Assembly: GCA_024697705.1 (NCBI GenBank)
Contig: JAILFF010000235.1
Coordinates: forward strand, 1-6,578
DNA from: Ruminococcus sp.
Lineage (GTDB): Bacteria; Bacillota; Clostridia; Oscillospirales; Ruminococcaceae
Length of the DNA: 6,578 nt
Direction of reading: 5' to 3'
In this document: positions 1 through 5,181 of the stretch, one piece after another
How the letters are laid out: every line of letters begins with the position of its first letter
How positions within the stretch are numbered: the first letter of the stretch is position 1
Program-made: the position numbers and the translations under genes
The notes under the pieces: model-generated
What the model was told of the DNA's origin: nothing
The model's input: only the letters and a program-made list of their open reading frames with translations
Databases searched by the model: none

Positions 1-1
1 T

Positions 2-142
2 GCCGTATATGCCCGAGTATACCCTCTGTTTTACGATCACAAAATACTGCTTCCGCTGCTGCCTTTTTACAGAGTATTCTGTTCGCTGAGATCCGGCAAA
101 TTTAAAGCGGAGGTTAATGCAGTAAAGAATATTAAGGTATAA
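2..142 (+). CDS. C-terminal fragment of a protein, possibly NTP_transf_5-type nucleotidyltransferase
   Basis: Only the last 46 codons are present; the gene enters from the left edge and ends at TAA 140-142. The frame is open from base 2 and its codon choice is normal. The visible peptide reads like a basic tail: a YPLF segment, then DHKILLPLLPFYRVFCSL, then a Lys-rich end (GKFKAEVNAVKNIKV). A pattern of YP, then a 'LLP...R' segment, then a charged tail is how I remember the C-terminus of clostridial nucleotidyltransferase-family proteins (NTP_transf_5), which act on sugar nucleotides in surface polysaccharide synthesis. That assignment is from memory of a short, poorly conserved tail and is weak. 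That it is the end of a real protein is fairly likely. The gene is not part of the pgk operon, since a terminator and a new promoter separate them. Confidence 0.5.
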   Translation, partial: AVYARVYPLFYDHKILLPLLPFYRVFCSLRSGKFKAEVNAVKNIKV

Positions 143-186
143 AAGCAAACAGACCATAGCAAGGCGTAACAGCCGCCGCGGGCACG

Positions 187-315
187 ATGATCATTTCGGC
201 GGTGATACTTGTTATCGCGGTGCTCGGGCTGATCTTCAAGGATAAGATACTCGATCATTTCAACAGGCTGCACAGCGCGAGAAAGCATGGCGGCAAGCAG
301 GCGGCGGGGAAATGA
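187..315 (+). CDS. possible 42-residue single-helix membrane protein
   Basis: The frame from ATG 187 to TGA 313 encodes one hydrophobic segment (residues 2-17, MIISAVILVIAVLGLIF) followed by a basic cytoplasmic-type tail rich in Lys, Arg and His. No purine-rich ribosome binding site lies within 15 nt of the ATG, and an in-frame TAG at 157-159 prevents a longer N-terminus, so expression is doubtful. It could be a genuine small membrane protein, or the remnant of a longer gene. The helix plus 'KDKILDHFN' tail vaguely recalls the C-terminal part of small Flp1-like pilins, but the pilin N-terminal processing region is absent. It lies 44 nt after the preceding partial gene and directly before a terminator, so it would be the last cistron of that upstream unit. 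Confidence 0.35.
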   Translation: MIISAVILVIAVLGLIFKDKILDHFNRLHSARKHGGKQAAGK

Positions 316-328
316 GAAATAAAAAAGC

Positions 329-362
329 AAAGCCCTCTGAGTCTTGGCGCCTGAGGGCTTTT
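329..362 (+). terminator. intrinsic terminator ending the upstream unit
   Basis: AAAGCCCTC (329-337) is perfectly complementary to GAGGGCTTT (353-361), giving a 9-bp stem around a 15-nt loop that contains the palindrome GGCGCC, and it ends in TTTT (359-362). It sits 13 nt after the small reading frame and about 90 nt before the pgk promoter. It therefore separates the upstream genes from the glycolytic unit. The leading A run also lets it work weakly in the opposite direction, though no minus-strand gene needs it. Confidence 0.75.
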
Positions 363-450
363 AAACTGCCGAAATGATTTTTATTCCCCCTCACATGGAA
401 TCAAAACCTCAAGAAAATATGAATTAAATCTCAAAACTTGAAAAAAGCAC

Positions 451-479
451 TTGATTTTTTACGAAAGATGATATATAAT
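451..479 (+). promoter_or_regulatory. sigma-A-type promoter of pgk
   Basis: TTGATT at 451-456 (four of six matches to TTGACA) is separated by exactly 17 nt from a perfect TATAAT at 474-479, in AT-rich DNA. Transcription is predicted to start near 486-488, leaving a leader of about 70 nt before the pgk ATG at 557. The near-ideal -10 and spacing fit the high expression expected of a glycolytic gene. Confidence 0.75.
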
Positions 480-487
480 ATTATTGT

Positions 488-501
488 ACGGTCACGACCG
501 T
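488..501 (+). promoter_or_regulatory. palindrome at the predicted pgk start point (operator candidate)
   Basis: ACGGTC (488-493) and GACCGT (496-501) form a perfect 6-bp inverted repeat with a 2-nt centre, lying immediately downstream of the -10 box and covering the predicted start point. This is where a repressor site would block transcription. It does not match sites I know, such as Rex (TTGTTAAN4TTAACAA). It may equally be a small 5'-end hairpin that stabilises the mRNA, although a 2-nt loop is too tight without opening an inner pair. The function is inference. Confidence 0.3.
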
Positions 502-515
502 TAAAAAGTTAACTA

Positions 516-536
516 TCGGAGCTTTCCGAAATTTTT
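516..536 (+). promoter_or_regulatory. leader hairpin plus T run before pgk (weak attenuator or mRNA-stability element)
   Basis: TCGGA (516-520) and TCCGA (525-529) form a 5-bp stem with a GCTT loop, followed by AATTTTT (530-536). The T run can also pair with the AAAAA at 503-507, extending the fold. It resembles a very short terminator inside the leader, just before the ribosome binding site (GAGG at 542-545). The stem is short, so real termination here is uncertain. Confidence 0.3.
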
Positions 537-556
537 AATGAGAGGATGTCATTATC

Positions 557-1771
557 ATGGCAGGTTTAAACAAGTTCACAGTTGACGACATCGACGTAAA
601 GGGCAAGAAAGTCCTCGTGCGCGTGGATTTCAACGTTCCGCTGAAGGACGGCGTTATCACTAACGATAACCGCATCACCGCTGCTCTCCCCACTATCAAT
701 AAGCTCACAGAAAGCGGCGCTAAGGTCGTTCTCTGCTCGCACCTCGGCAAGCCGAAGAACGGTCCGGAGGATAAGTTCTCTTTAGCTCCCGCTGCTGCAA
801 GACTCGCAGAGCTCGTTAAGGCTAAGGTTACTTTTGCCAAGGACGATACCGTTGTGGACGAGAACGCCAAGAAGGCTGTTGCCGAAATGGCTGACGGCGA
901 CATCGTTGTACTGGAGAACACTCGTTTCAGAGGCTCCGAGGAAACCAAGAACGGCGAAGGCTTCGCTAAGGAGCTTGCCGATCTCGTTGACGGCGAAGTA
1001 TTCGTAATGGACGCTTTCGGCTCGGCTCACCGCGCTCACGCTTCCACCGCGGGCGTTACCAAGTTCGTTAAGCAGACTGCCGTAGGCTACCTCATGCAGA
1101 AGGAGATCAACTATCTCGGAAACGCTGTTGAAGAGCCCGTTAGACCCTTCGTTGCTATCCTCGGCGGCGCTAAGGTTGCGGACAAGCTGAACGTTATCTC
1201 GAACCTCATCGAGAAGTGCGATACCCTCATCATCGGCGGCGGTATGGCTTACACCTTCCTGAAGGCTCAGGGCAAGGAAGTAGGTACCTCCCTCGTTGAC
1301 GATACCAAGATCGACTACTGCAAGGAAATGATCGAGAAGGCTGCAAAGGCTGGCAAGAAGCTCCTTCTGCCTGTTGATACCAAGGTCGCTGCTTCCTTCC
1401 CCGATCCTATCGATACCGAGATCGCTGTTGAGAACGTTGACGCTATCCCTGCCGACAAGATGGGTCTTGACATCGGCGAAAAGACTGCCGCTCTCTATGC
1501 AGAGGCTGTTAAGTCCGCCAAGACCGTTGTTTGGAACGGACCTATGGGCGTTTTCGAGAACCCCGTTCTTGCTAAGGGTACTATCGCGGTTGCTCAGGCT
1601 CTTGCCGATACCGACGCTACCACCATCATCGGCGGCGGCGACTCCGCAGCGGCTGTTATCCAGCTCGGCTTTGCCGATAAGATGAGCCACATCTCCACCG
1701 GCGGCGGTGCTTCGCTCGAATATCTCGAAGGCAAGGTACTTCCCGGCATCGACGTTATCGCCGACAAGTAA
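557..1771 (+). CDS. pgk: phosphoglycerate kinase
   Basis: Cytoplasmic enzyme of glycolysis that transfers a phosphate from 1,3-bisphosphoglycerate to ADP, giving 3-phosphoglycerate and ATP. The 404-residue product has the usual bacterial length and is complete. The family signature VRVDFNVP occupies residues 21-28, with substrate-binding D24 and N26. R39, the HLGKPK segment (62-67), R123 in ENTRF and R159/H161 in the GSAHRAHAST stretch complete the basic 3-phosphoglycerate pocket of the N-terminal domain. The C-terminal nucleotide domain shows GGAKVADK (203-210), WNGPMGVFE (326-334, with E334 expected to hold the ribose) and GGGDSAAA (359-366, D362). The hinge-end motif STGGGASLE spans 380-388. 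The ATG at 557 fits the conserved N-terminus and follows GAGG at 542-545 by 11 nt. Codons are strongly optimised (GCT, GTT, AAG, CTC), as expected for an abundant protein. It has its own promoter; no gap gene lies directly upstream. Confidence 0.98.
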   Translation: MAGLNKFTVDDIDVKGKKVLVRVDFNVPLKDGVITNDNRITAALPTINKLTESGAKVVLCSHLGKPKNGPEDKFSLAPAAARLAELVKAKVTFAKDDTVVDENAKKAVAEMADGDIVVLENTRFRGSEETKNGEGFAKELADLVDGEVFVMDAFGSAHRAHASTAGVTKFVKQTAVGYLMQKEINYLGNAVEEPVRPFVAILGGAKVADKLNVISNLIEKCDTLIIGGGMAYTFLKAQGKEVGTSLVDDTKIDYCKEMIEKAAKAGKKLLLPVDTKVAASFPDPIDTEIAVENVDAIPADKMGLDIGEKTAALYAEAVKSAKTVVWNGPMGVFENPVLAKGTIAVAQALADTDATTIIGGGDSAAAVIQLGFADKMSHISTGGGASLEYLEGKVLPGIDVIADK

Positions 1772-1801
1772 TTAATAGATTTTTTAATGCGGTGAGAGGT
1801 A

Positions 1802-1961
1802 ATACTAATTAATCATCGTTCTGTAGACAAGATTGACAGATAGCGTTTCGCCAATCAAGGCGCACGCCCGCAGTTGTGCTTTCGCACTGCAAGGGTGTGC
1901 AACGCAGAGTGGCGGAACGCTATCTGTCAAGATTGGCTATAGGTTGATGATTAATTAGTAT
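1802..1961. repeat. 160-bp near-complete palindrome, MITE-like element or structured RNA
   Basis: The two halves fold onto each other almost end to end. The outer arms 1802-1817 and 1946-1961 are perfect over 16 bp (ATACTAATTAATCATC and its complement). The next part, 1821-1830 with 1933-1942, pairs with one mismatch and one G-U. Then 1833-1853 pairs with 1910-1930 over 21 bp with one G-U, and 1862-1869 with 1893-1900 over 8 bp with one G-U. The tip is GCA/TGC, then GTGC-TTTC-GCAC. TA dinucleotides flank the arms (1803-1804 and 1959-1960), the target-site footprint of Tc1/mariner and IS630-type elements, although TA is also part of the palindrome. There is no open reading frame of note inside. 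The simplest reading is a non-autonomous MITE whose transposase is elsewhere in the genome. It lies between pgk and the next gene, so if read through it would form a long hairpin in the mRNA. Confidence 0.8.
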
Positions 1962-2058
1962 AAATGCCGTGGGGCGGGCTTTGAGTTTGGAGCTTTACTC
2001 CGTGCGCTCTTATCTCTTATTGCGTTTTATAAAAAGTATGAAAAAGGGATAGGATAAA

Positions 2059-2607
2059 ATGGATCATATTACGCAACTTGCGTCCGAAAATGCCTTCGGG
2101 CTTTCGGGTGTGCTTGATAAGTACGGCAATATCTTCGGTTTCGTGCTTGTCGCTTTCGGGATAATAATGCTCTGCTTCGCGGTCAAGGTGAAGAAAATGG
2201 GCAGCTTCTACCTCGAAATGGAAAATCACGACCCCGTTATCAAGGACAACGGCTACAAGCTGGGCAAGGCGGTCACGGGCGAAAAGCGCTCTACCGAGAT
2301 AGGCGGCAAGACCTTTTCGGAGGTTCAGCTGCTTTTCGAGCATGAGGGCGACACCTACGAGCTTTGGACGCCCGATCTCGGCATGGAAGGCGAAGTCAAC
2401 ATCGAATACGACCCGATGGCTCCGGGCAGGTTCTACATAACCGACAAGCTCGATACTGTCGAGGAAGTTCCCGACAAGGACGAGGACGGCGAGGAGATCG
2501 AAGAGACCAAGCCGACCAATAACGTATTTTATGCCATGCTCGTGTTCGGGATAGTTCTTCTCGGACTGGGCGGCGGATTCTTATACGATTTTTATTTTTT
2601 GAAATGA
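2059..2607 (+). CDS. DUF3592-like two-helix membrane protein
   Basis: 182 residues, function unknown. Membrane helices are predicted at about residues 24-42 and 156-175, with a roughly 110-residue polar domain between them. This domain contains a VNIEYDPMAPGRFYI stretch (113-127). The 'V-Y-P-P-Y' pattern there is what I associate with DUF3592 proteins, which have the same helix, beta-rich domain, helix plan. A very acidic linker (about 132-150, rich in Asp and Glu) leads into the second helix. Since both ends carry helices, the middle domain and the two termini lie on opposite membrane faces. The start is supported by AGGAT at 2051-2055. No strong promoter is visible in the short DNA after the palindrome, so it is probably read from the pgk promoter. 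It ends 18 nt before the tpiA ATG and so is presumably co-transcribed with it. A link to glycolysis is not implied by the sequence itself. Confidence 0.85.
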   Translation: MDHITQLASENAFGLSGVLDKYGNIFGFVLVAFGIIMLCFAVKVKKMGSFYLEMENHDPVIKDNGYKLGKAVTGEKRSTEIGGKTFSEVQLLFEHEGDTYELWTPDLGMEGEVNIEYDPMAPGRFYITDKLDTVEEVPDKDEDGEEIEETKPTNNVFYAMLVFGIVLLGLGGGFLYDFYFLK

Positions 2608-2625
2608 TTTAAAGGAGTTTTAGAC

Positions 2626-3402
2626 ATGAACAAGAGTGTTAGAAAAGCAATAATCGCAGGCAACTGGAAAATGAACAAGACCCGTCCCGAGGCTAAGGAG
2701 CTTCTCGAAGCTATCAAGCCCCTCGTAGCTAACGCAGAGGGCAAGGTAGAGGTCATCGCTTGTGTGCCTTTCACCAACTTGGAGACCGCTGTTGCGGCTA
2801 CCGCGGGCAGCAATGTTAAGGTAGGCGCGGAGAACGTTCACTTCGAGAAGAGCGGCGCTTTCACCGGCGAAATCTCTGCCGATATGCTCGTTGAGGTAGG
2901 CGTAGAGTACGTCGTTATCGGTCACAGCGAGAGAAGACAGTATTTCGGCGAGACCGACGAGACCGTAAACAAGAGAACTATCGCCGCTCTGAGCGCGGGT
3001 CTTAAGCCCATCGTTTGCGTAGGCGAGCTGAAATGGGAGCGCGAGTGCAACATCACCGACGAGGTAGTAGCACGTCAGATCAAGCTCGACCTGTGGAGCC
3101 TTACCGCAGAGCAGGTAAAGAACGTAGTTATCGCTTATGAGCCTGTATGGGCTATCGGCACGGGTCTTACCGCTACTCCCGATCAGGCTCAGGAGGTTTG
3201 CGCGTTTATCAGAAAGACAATCGCCAAGCTCTACGACGACGCTACCGCAGAGGCTGTTACCATTCAGTACGGCGGCTCGATGAACGCGGGCAACGCGGCT
3301 GAACTGCTTGCAAAACCCGACATCGACGGCGGTCTTATCGGCGGCGCTTCGCTTAAGGCTCCCGACTTCAACACCATCGTTCAGGCAGCTGTTGAGGGCT
3401 GA
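2626..3402 (+). CDS. tpiA: triosephosphate isomerase
   Basis: Cytoplasmic TIM-barrel enzyme interconverting dihydroxyacetone phosphate and glyceraldehyde 3-phosphate. The 258-residue length is normal (about 250). The active site is complete: N13 and K15 in GNWKMN (12-17), H100 in IGHSERR (98-104) as the electrophile, and E171 in AYEPVWAIGTG (169-179) as the base, with the flexible phosphate loop at 172-179. Phosphate-gripping motifs YGGSM (214-218) and GGLIGGASL (234-242) follow. The stretch after CVGE (130-133) reads LKWERE rather than the commoner TLEERE type, a mild variant. The start is fixed by AAAGGAG at 2611-2617, 8 nt before the ATG. The gene is closely coupled to the DUF3592-like gene upstream. 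It has the same optimised codon pattern as pgk. No canonical T-tailed terminator follows, so transcription may continue into the membrane-protein genes. Confidence 0.98.
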   Translation: MNKSVRKAIIAGNWKMNKTRPEAKELLEAIKPLVANAEGKVEVIACVPFTNLETAVAATAGSNVKVGAENVHFEKSGAFTGEISADMLVEVGVEYVVIGHSERRQYFGETDETVNKRTIAALSAGLKPIVCVGELKWERECNITDEVVARQIKLDLWSLTAEQVKNVVIAYEPVWAIGTGLTATPDQAQEVCAFIRKTIAKLYDDATAEAVTIQYGGSMNAGNAAELLAKPDIDGGLIGGASLKAPDFNTIVQAAVEG

Positions 3403-3517
3403 GCCCCTACGCGGGGCGGCGTGTCCGCGAGGCGCTTGCATGAACGTGTTCACGCCATACACTCGCTTAACTTGTGATATTCCATAACTTGCCGTCCGCG
3501 AACGGTTAATGAGTTAT
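3403..3517 (+). other. structured spacer after tpiA with several inverted repeats
   Basis: Directly after the tpiA stop, GCCCC (3403-3407) pairs with GGGGC (3413-3417) around TACGC. GGCGTG (3418-3423) pairs with CACGCC (3451-3456), enclosing the 12-nt near-palindrome TGAACGTGTTCA (3441-3452). ATAACT (3484-3489) pairs with AGTTAT (3512-3517), enclosing GCCGT/ACGGT (3491-3495, 3502-3506). None is followed by a T run, so these are not typical intrinsic terminators. They may mark a transcript end used by a factor-dependent mechanism, protect the tpiA mRNA 3' end, or simply be intergenic folding. I saw no promoter in this spacer. Confidence 0.4.
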
Positions 3518-3566
3518 CGGGCTTGGCGTGGGAAATATACCGCAGACGTGAAAGAGGTGATAGCCA

Positions 3567-4322
3567 ATGAACCTGACAAAAACCGCAAAGGGTCTGTCAA
3601 AAATGGTGACGGGCGCACGGAAAAAGGACAGGTGGAAAAAGTACGACATCATCATCGGATTCGCGATGATCGGAGCGTTTTTCTGCACCTTCGGCGGCTA
3701 CTCGTACTTCACTGCGCCCTCCTGCGCCTACGGAGTGATCTTTCTTATCCTGCAAAGGTATCTGCACGCCAACTGGCAGATACCGCCTTGCAGGTGGGGT
3801 TCGGCGTTTCTGCGGTTTCTCGCGGTGGCGTGGCTTGTCTTCCTGATACCGACGGCGTTCGATCTCGGCAGGGACAAACCGTGGCTTTACGGCGTGAAAA
3901 AGTCGCTCTATATTGCGGGGAATTACAAGGAGAGAAACGACGATCTCGATTTTCTCCCCGATAAGATACCCGACTGCGACAACTATTACGCCCGTTTCGG
4001 TGCGCCGATGGCGGGTCAGGACGCGCAGGGCTGGGTGAATATCTCATTCAAGACCGACGCGGCGGGCATTGATTATCTGCGTTCGCAGGCGGAAAGCCGC
4101 AGCGGTTCGTACTATCACTACCCCACAGGCGGAGAAAGAGACGAGACCGACAGCAATCTGTTGGGCAGGCTCGATAATTACGCGGGATTAACCGCTCTCC
4201 CGAACAAGAGCAGCGGCTTTACACCGACGGATATCTATACCTTTACCGAGGAAGTGCGTTCATCGCATAAATCATGTTACATACTGAACGCGGAAACGGG
4301 CGAGGTAATGTTACACTGGTAA
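3567..4322 (+). CDS. unrecognised membrane-anchored protein with three helices and a C-terminal outer domain
   Basis: 251 residues, no function assigned. A basic N-terminus (K19-K25 region) is followed by three hydrophobic segments at about 28-48, 50-66 and 77-98. The rest (about 105-251) is soluble. Applying the positive-inside rule, the soluble part should face outside. It starts with a DFLPDKIPD stretch (128-136), then an NYYARF segment, a region VNISFKTDAAGIDYL, an aromatic 'SYYHYP' patch, and ends CYILNAETGEVMLHW. C137 and C237 could pair, which is inference. The DFLPDKIPD-to-GEVM layout feels like a family of uncharacterised proteins I have met in Ruminococcus-type genomes, but I cannot name a domain. 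The start is well supported by AAAGAGGTGA at 3551-3560, 6 nt before the ATG. It is 36 nt upstream of the next membrane gene, consistent with an operon. Confidence 0.85.
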   Translation: MNLTKTAKGLSKMVTGARKKDRWKKYDIIIGFAMIGAFFCTFGGYSYFTAPSCAYGVIFLILQRYLHANWQIPPCRWGSAFLRFLAVAWLVFLIPTAFDLGRDKPWLYGVKKSLYIAGNYKERNDDLDFLPDKIPDCDNYYARFGAPMAGQDAQGWVNISFKTDAAGIDYLRSQAESRSGSYYHYPTGGERDETDSNLLGRLDNYAGLTALPNKSSGFTPTDIYTFTEEVRSSHKSCYILNAETGEVMLHW

Positions 4323-4358
4323 ACAAAAGAAACAGATACAAAAATAAGGAGAAACAAA

Positions 4359-4877
4359 ATGCAGTCGGACAATCTTATAAAGAAACTGCTGAATGCGGCG
4401 GCGATCTGCGAGATAGCTTATCTGGCAGTATATGGCATAGTATTTCTGCTGTTAAATTTATTTATAAACGGAATGGTCGGCGGCAACGATTTTTCGCAGG
4501 TCGTTTCCTTATATCTTCCCGACTTCTTCAAGATAGTGCTGACGGCGGGCGGATTTTTCGGAGTATGGTATCTGCTGAAAACAGCGGTAGACCCGCGCCG
4601 TTTCAAAAGTATTTTCGGCGTTATCATGGCGGCGTATATCGTTGTTTCAAGCATAATTTCCGTATTAGCCAATTATGCGTTCAATTTCGGGATAACGCGG
4701 TTACGTCTTGAAAATATGTCGAGAATGATCATGGGTCGCACCTACTCGTCGGTTATCGGGTATATAAGTTCTGCTGCCCTTGTGCTGATGTGGATAGCCT
4801 TCGGCATGGAATGGTACCGCGATTCGCTTATCCGCGAACAATCCGCAAACCGGCAGTTTTACAATAACAAAACGTAA
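4359..4877 (+). CDS. unrecognised four-helix membrane protein
   Basis: 172 residues, with four predicted membrane helices at about 16-39, 54-74, 85-108 and 130-150 and almost no soluble domain. The short basic loop DPRRFK (78-83) between helices 2 and 3 and the charged C-terminus (from residue 151) are expected in the cytoplasm. No motif points to a transporter or enzyme family. The start is fixed by TAAGGAG at 4345-4351, 7 nt before the ATG. It uses more ATA, TTA and CGG-type codons than the neighbouring glycolytic genes, which suggests modest expression or an accessory origin. It sits between the 251- and 62-residue membrane genes with short gaps (36 and 37 nt), so the three probably form one transcription unit and may act together at the membrane. 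Confidence 0.85.
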   Translation: MQSDNLIKKLLNAAAICEIAYLAVYGIVFLLLNLFINGMVGGNDFSQVVSLYLPDFFKIVLTAGGFFGVWYLLKTAVDPRRFKSIFGVIMAAYIVVSSIISVLANYAFNFGITRLRLENMSRMIMGRTYSSVIGYISSAALVLMWIAFGMEWYRDSLIREQSANRQFYNNKT

Positions 4878-4914
4878 AAAATCGGGACAAAAATCAATTG
4901 AAAGGAGCAAACTC

Positions 4915-5103
4915 ATGAATATCACATTAAAAAAGATCTTACTCGCGGCGATCGTTATCGCACTGGCGGTATTTCTGTTCAAGTACATCGGTATTATACT
5001 TGTTTCAGCAACCGCGCTGCTCGTCATAATACTCAAATGGGTATTAAAAGGACTGGTGATCATAGGCGGGATTTTCCTGCTTTTCACTATCTTCAAGAAA
5101 TAA
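4915..5103 (+). CDS. 62-residue two-helix peptide, strongly basic
   Basis: A small, very hydrophobic protein with two membrane spans (about 8-22 and 25-40), followed by a third hydrophobic stretch (43-60) that may form its own span. It contains seven lysines (K6, K7, K23, K41, K45, K61, K62) and no Asp, Glu, Arg or His, giving a net positive charge. The frame is clearly translated in design: AAAGGAG at 4901-4907 lies 7 nt before the ATG, and it follows the preceding gene by 37 nt. Size and composition would fit a small membrane-stress protein, a helper subunit of the preceding membrane proteins, or a membrane-active peptide. Nothing in the sequence separates these options, and no immunity gene or exporter is next to it. 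The next feature downstream is a terminator, making it the last cistron of the unit. Confidence 0.8.
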   Translation: MNITLKKILLAAIVIALAVFLFKYIGIILVSATALLVIILKWVLKGLVIIGGIFLLFTIFKK

Positions 5104-5106
5104 TTA

Positions 5107-5151
5107 ACGGGGCGGGGCTGTTTCACGACCGCCCTGTCCGTGTTTTATTTT
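5107..5151 (+). terminator. intrinsic terminator between the membrane genes and gpmI
   Basis: GGGCGG (5110-5115) pairs with CCGCCC (5129-5134), a 6-bp GC-only stem. ACG (5107-5109) with CGT (5139-5141) extends it across a 4-nt bulge. A T-rich tail (TTTTATTTTATT) begins at 5143. It lies just after the stop of the 62-residue gene and 31 nt before the gpmI ATG. The bulge and broken T run suggest leaky termination, allowing some read-through into gpmI. Confidence 0.6.
5122..5151 (+). promoter_or_regulatory. weak candidate promoter for gpmI overlapping the terminator
   Basis: TTCACG (5122-5127, four of six matches to TTGACA) and TATTTT (5146-5151, four of six to TATAAT) are 18 nt apart. They would start transcription near 5158, about 24 nt before the gpmI ATG. 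The -35 would lie in the loop of the terminator hairpin. No better promoter is visible in the short gap. The match is poor and could be chance. Confidence 0.2.
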
Positions 5152-5181
5152 ATTAATTTGTTTTACGAAAGGAAATTTGTT

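Noticed and set aside
782..1690. 302-codon minus-strand frame opposite pgk
   Set aside because: It is a shadow of pgk. The sense gene rarely uses the codons TTA, CTA and TCA that would create antisense stops. The translation shows no domain, and the opposite strand encodes a complete, motif-rich kinase.
1769..1795. T run after pgk as a terminator
   Set aside because: The run at about 1780-1785 has no GC-rich stem before it, only a weak ATTAA/TTAAT repeat, so termination is not supported.
2004..2033. TATAAA at 2028-2033 as a promoter for the DUF3592-like gene
   Set aside because: No acceptable -35 hexamer lies 16-18 nt upstream, so it was not called.
2620..3462. 280-codon minus-strand frame opposite tpiA
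   Set aside because: It mirrors tpiA for the same codon-bias reason, has no recognisable motif, and lacks a plausible separate promoter.
3509..3964. 151-codon plus-strand frame overlapping the start of the 251-residue membrane gene
   Set aside because: It lacks a good ribosome binding site, its product is Arg-rich and low in structure, and the overlapping frame with membrane helices has a near-consensus site (AAAGAGGTGA).
4274..4711. 145-codon plus-strand frame overlapping the four-helix gene
   Set aside because: The alternative frame at 4359 has a strong ribosome binding site and coherent membrane helices. This one has neither.
1971..5115. GGGGCGG present in three intergenic gaps (1971-1977, 3413-3419, 5109-5115)
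   Set aside because: It is a short G-rich word. Two of the copies are parts of hairpin stems and no shared flanking sequence extends the match, so coincidence is likely.
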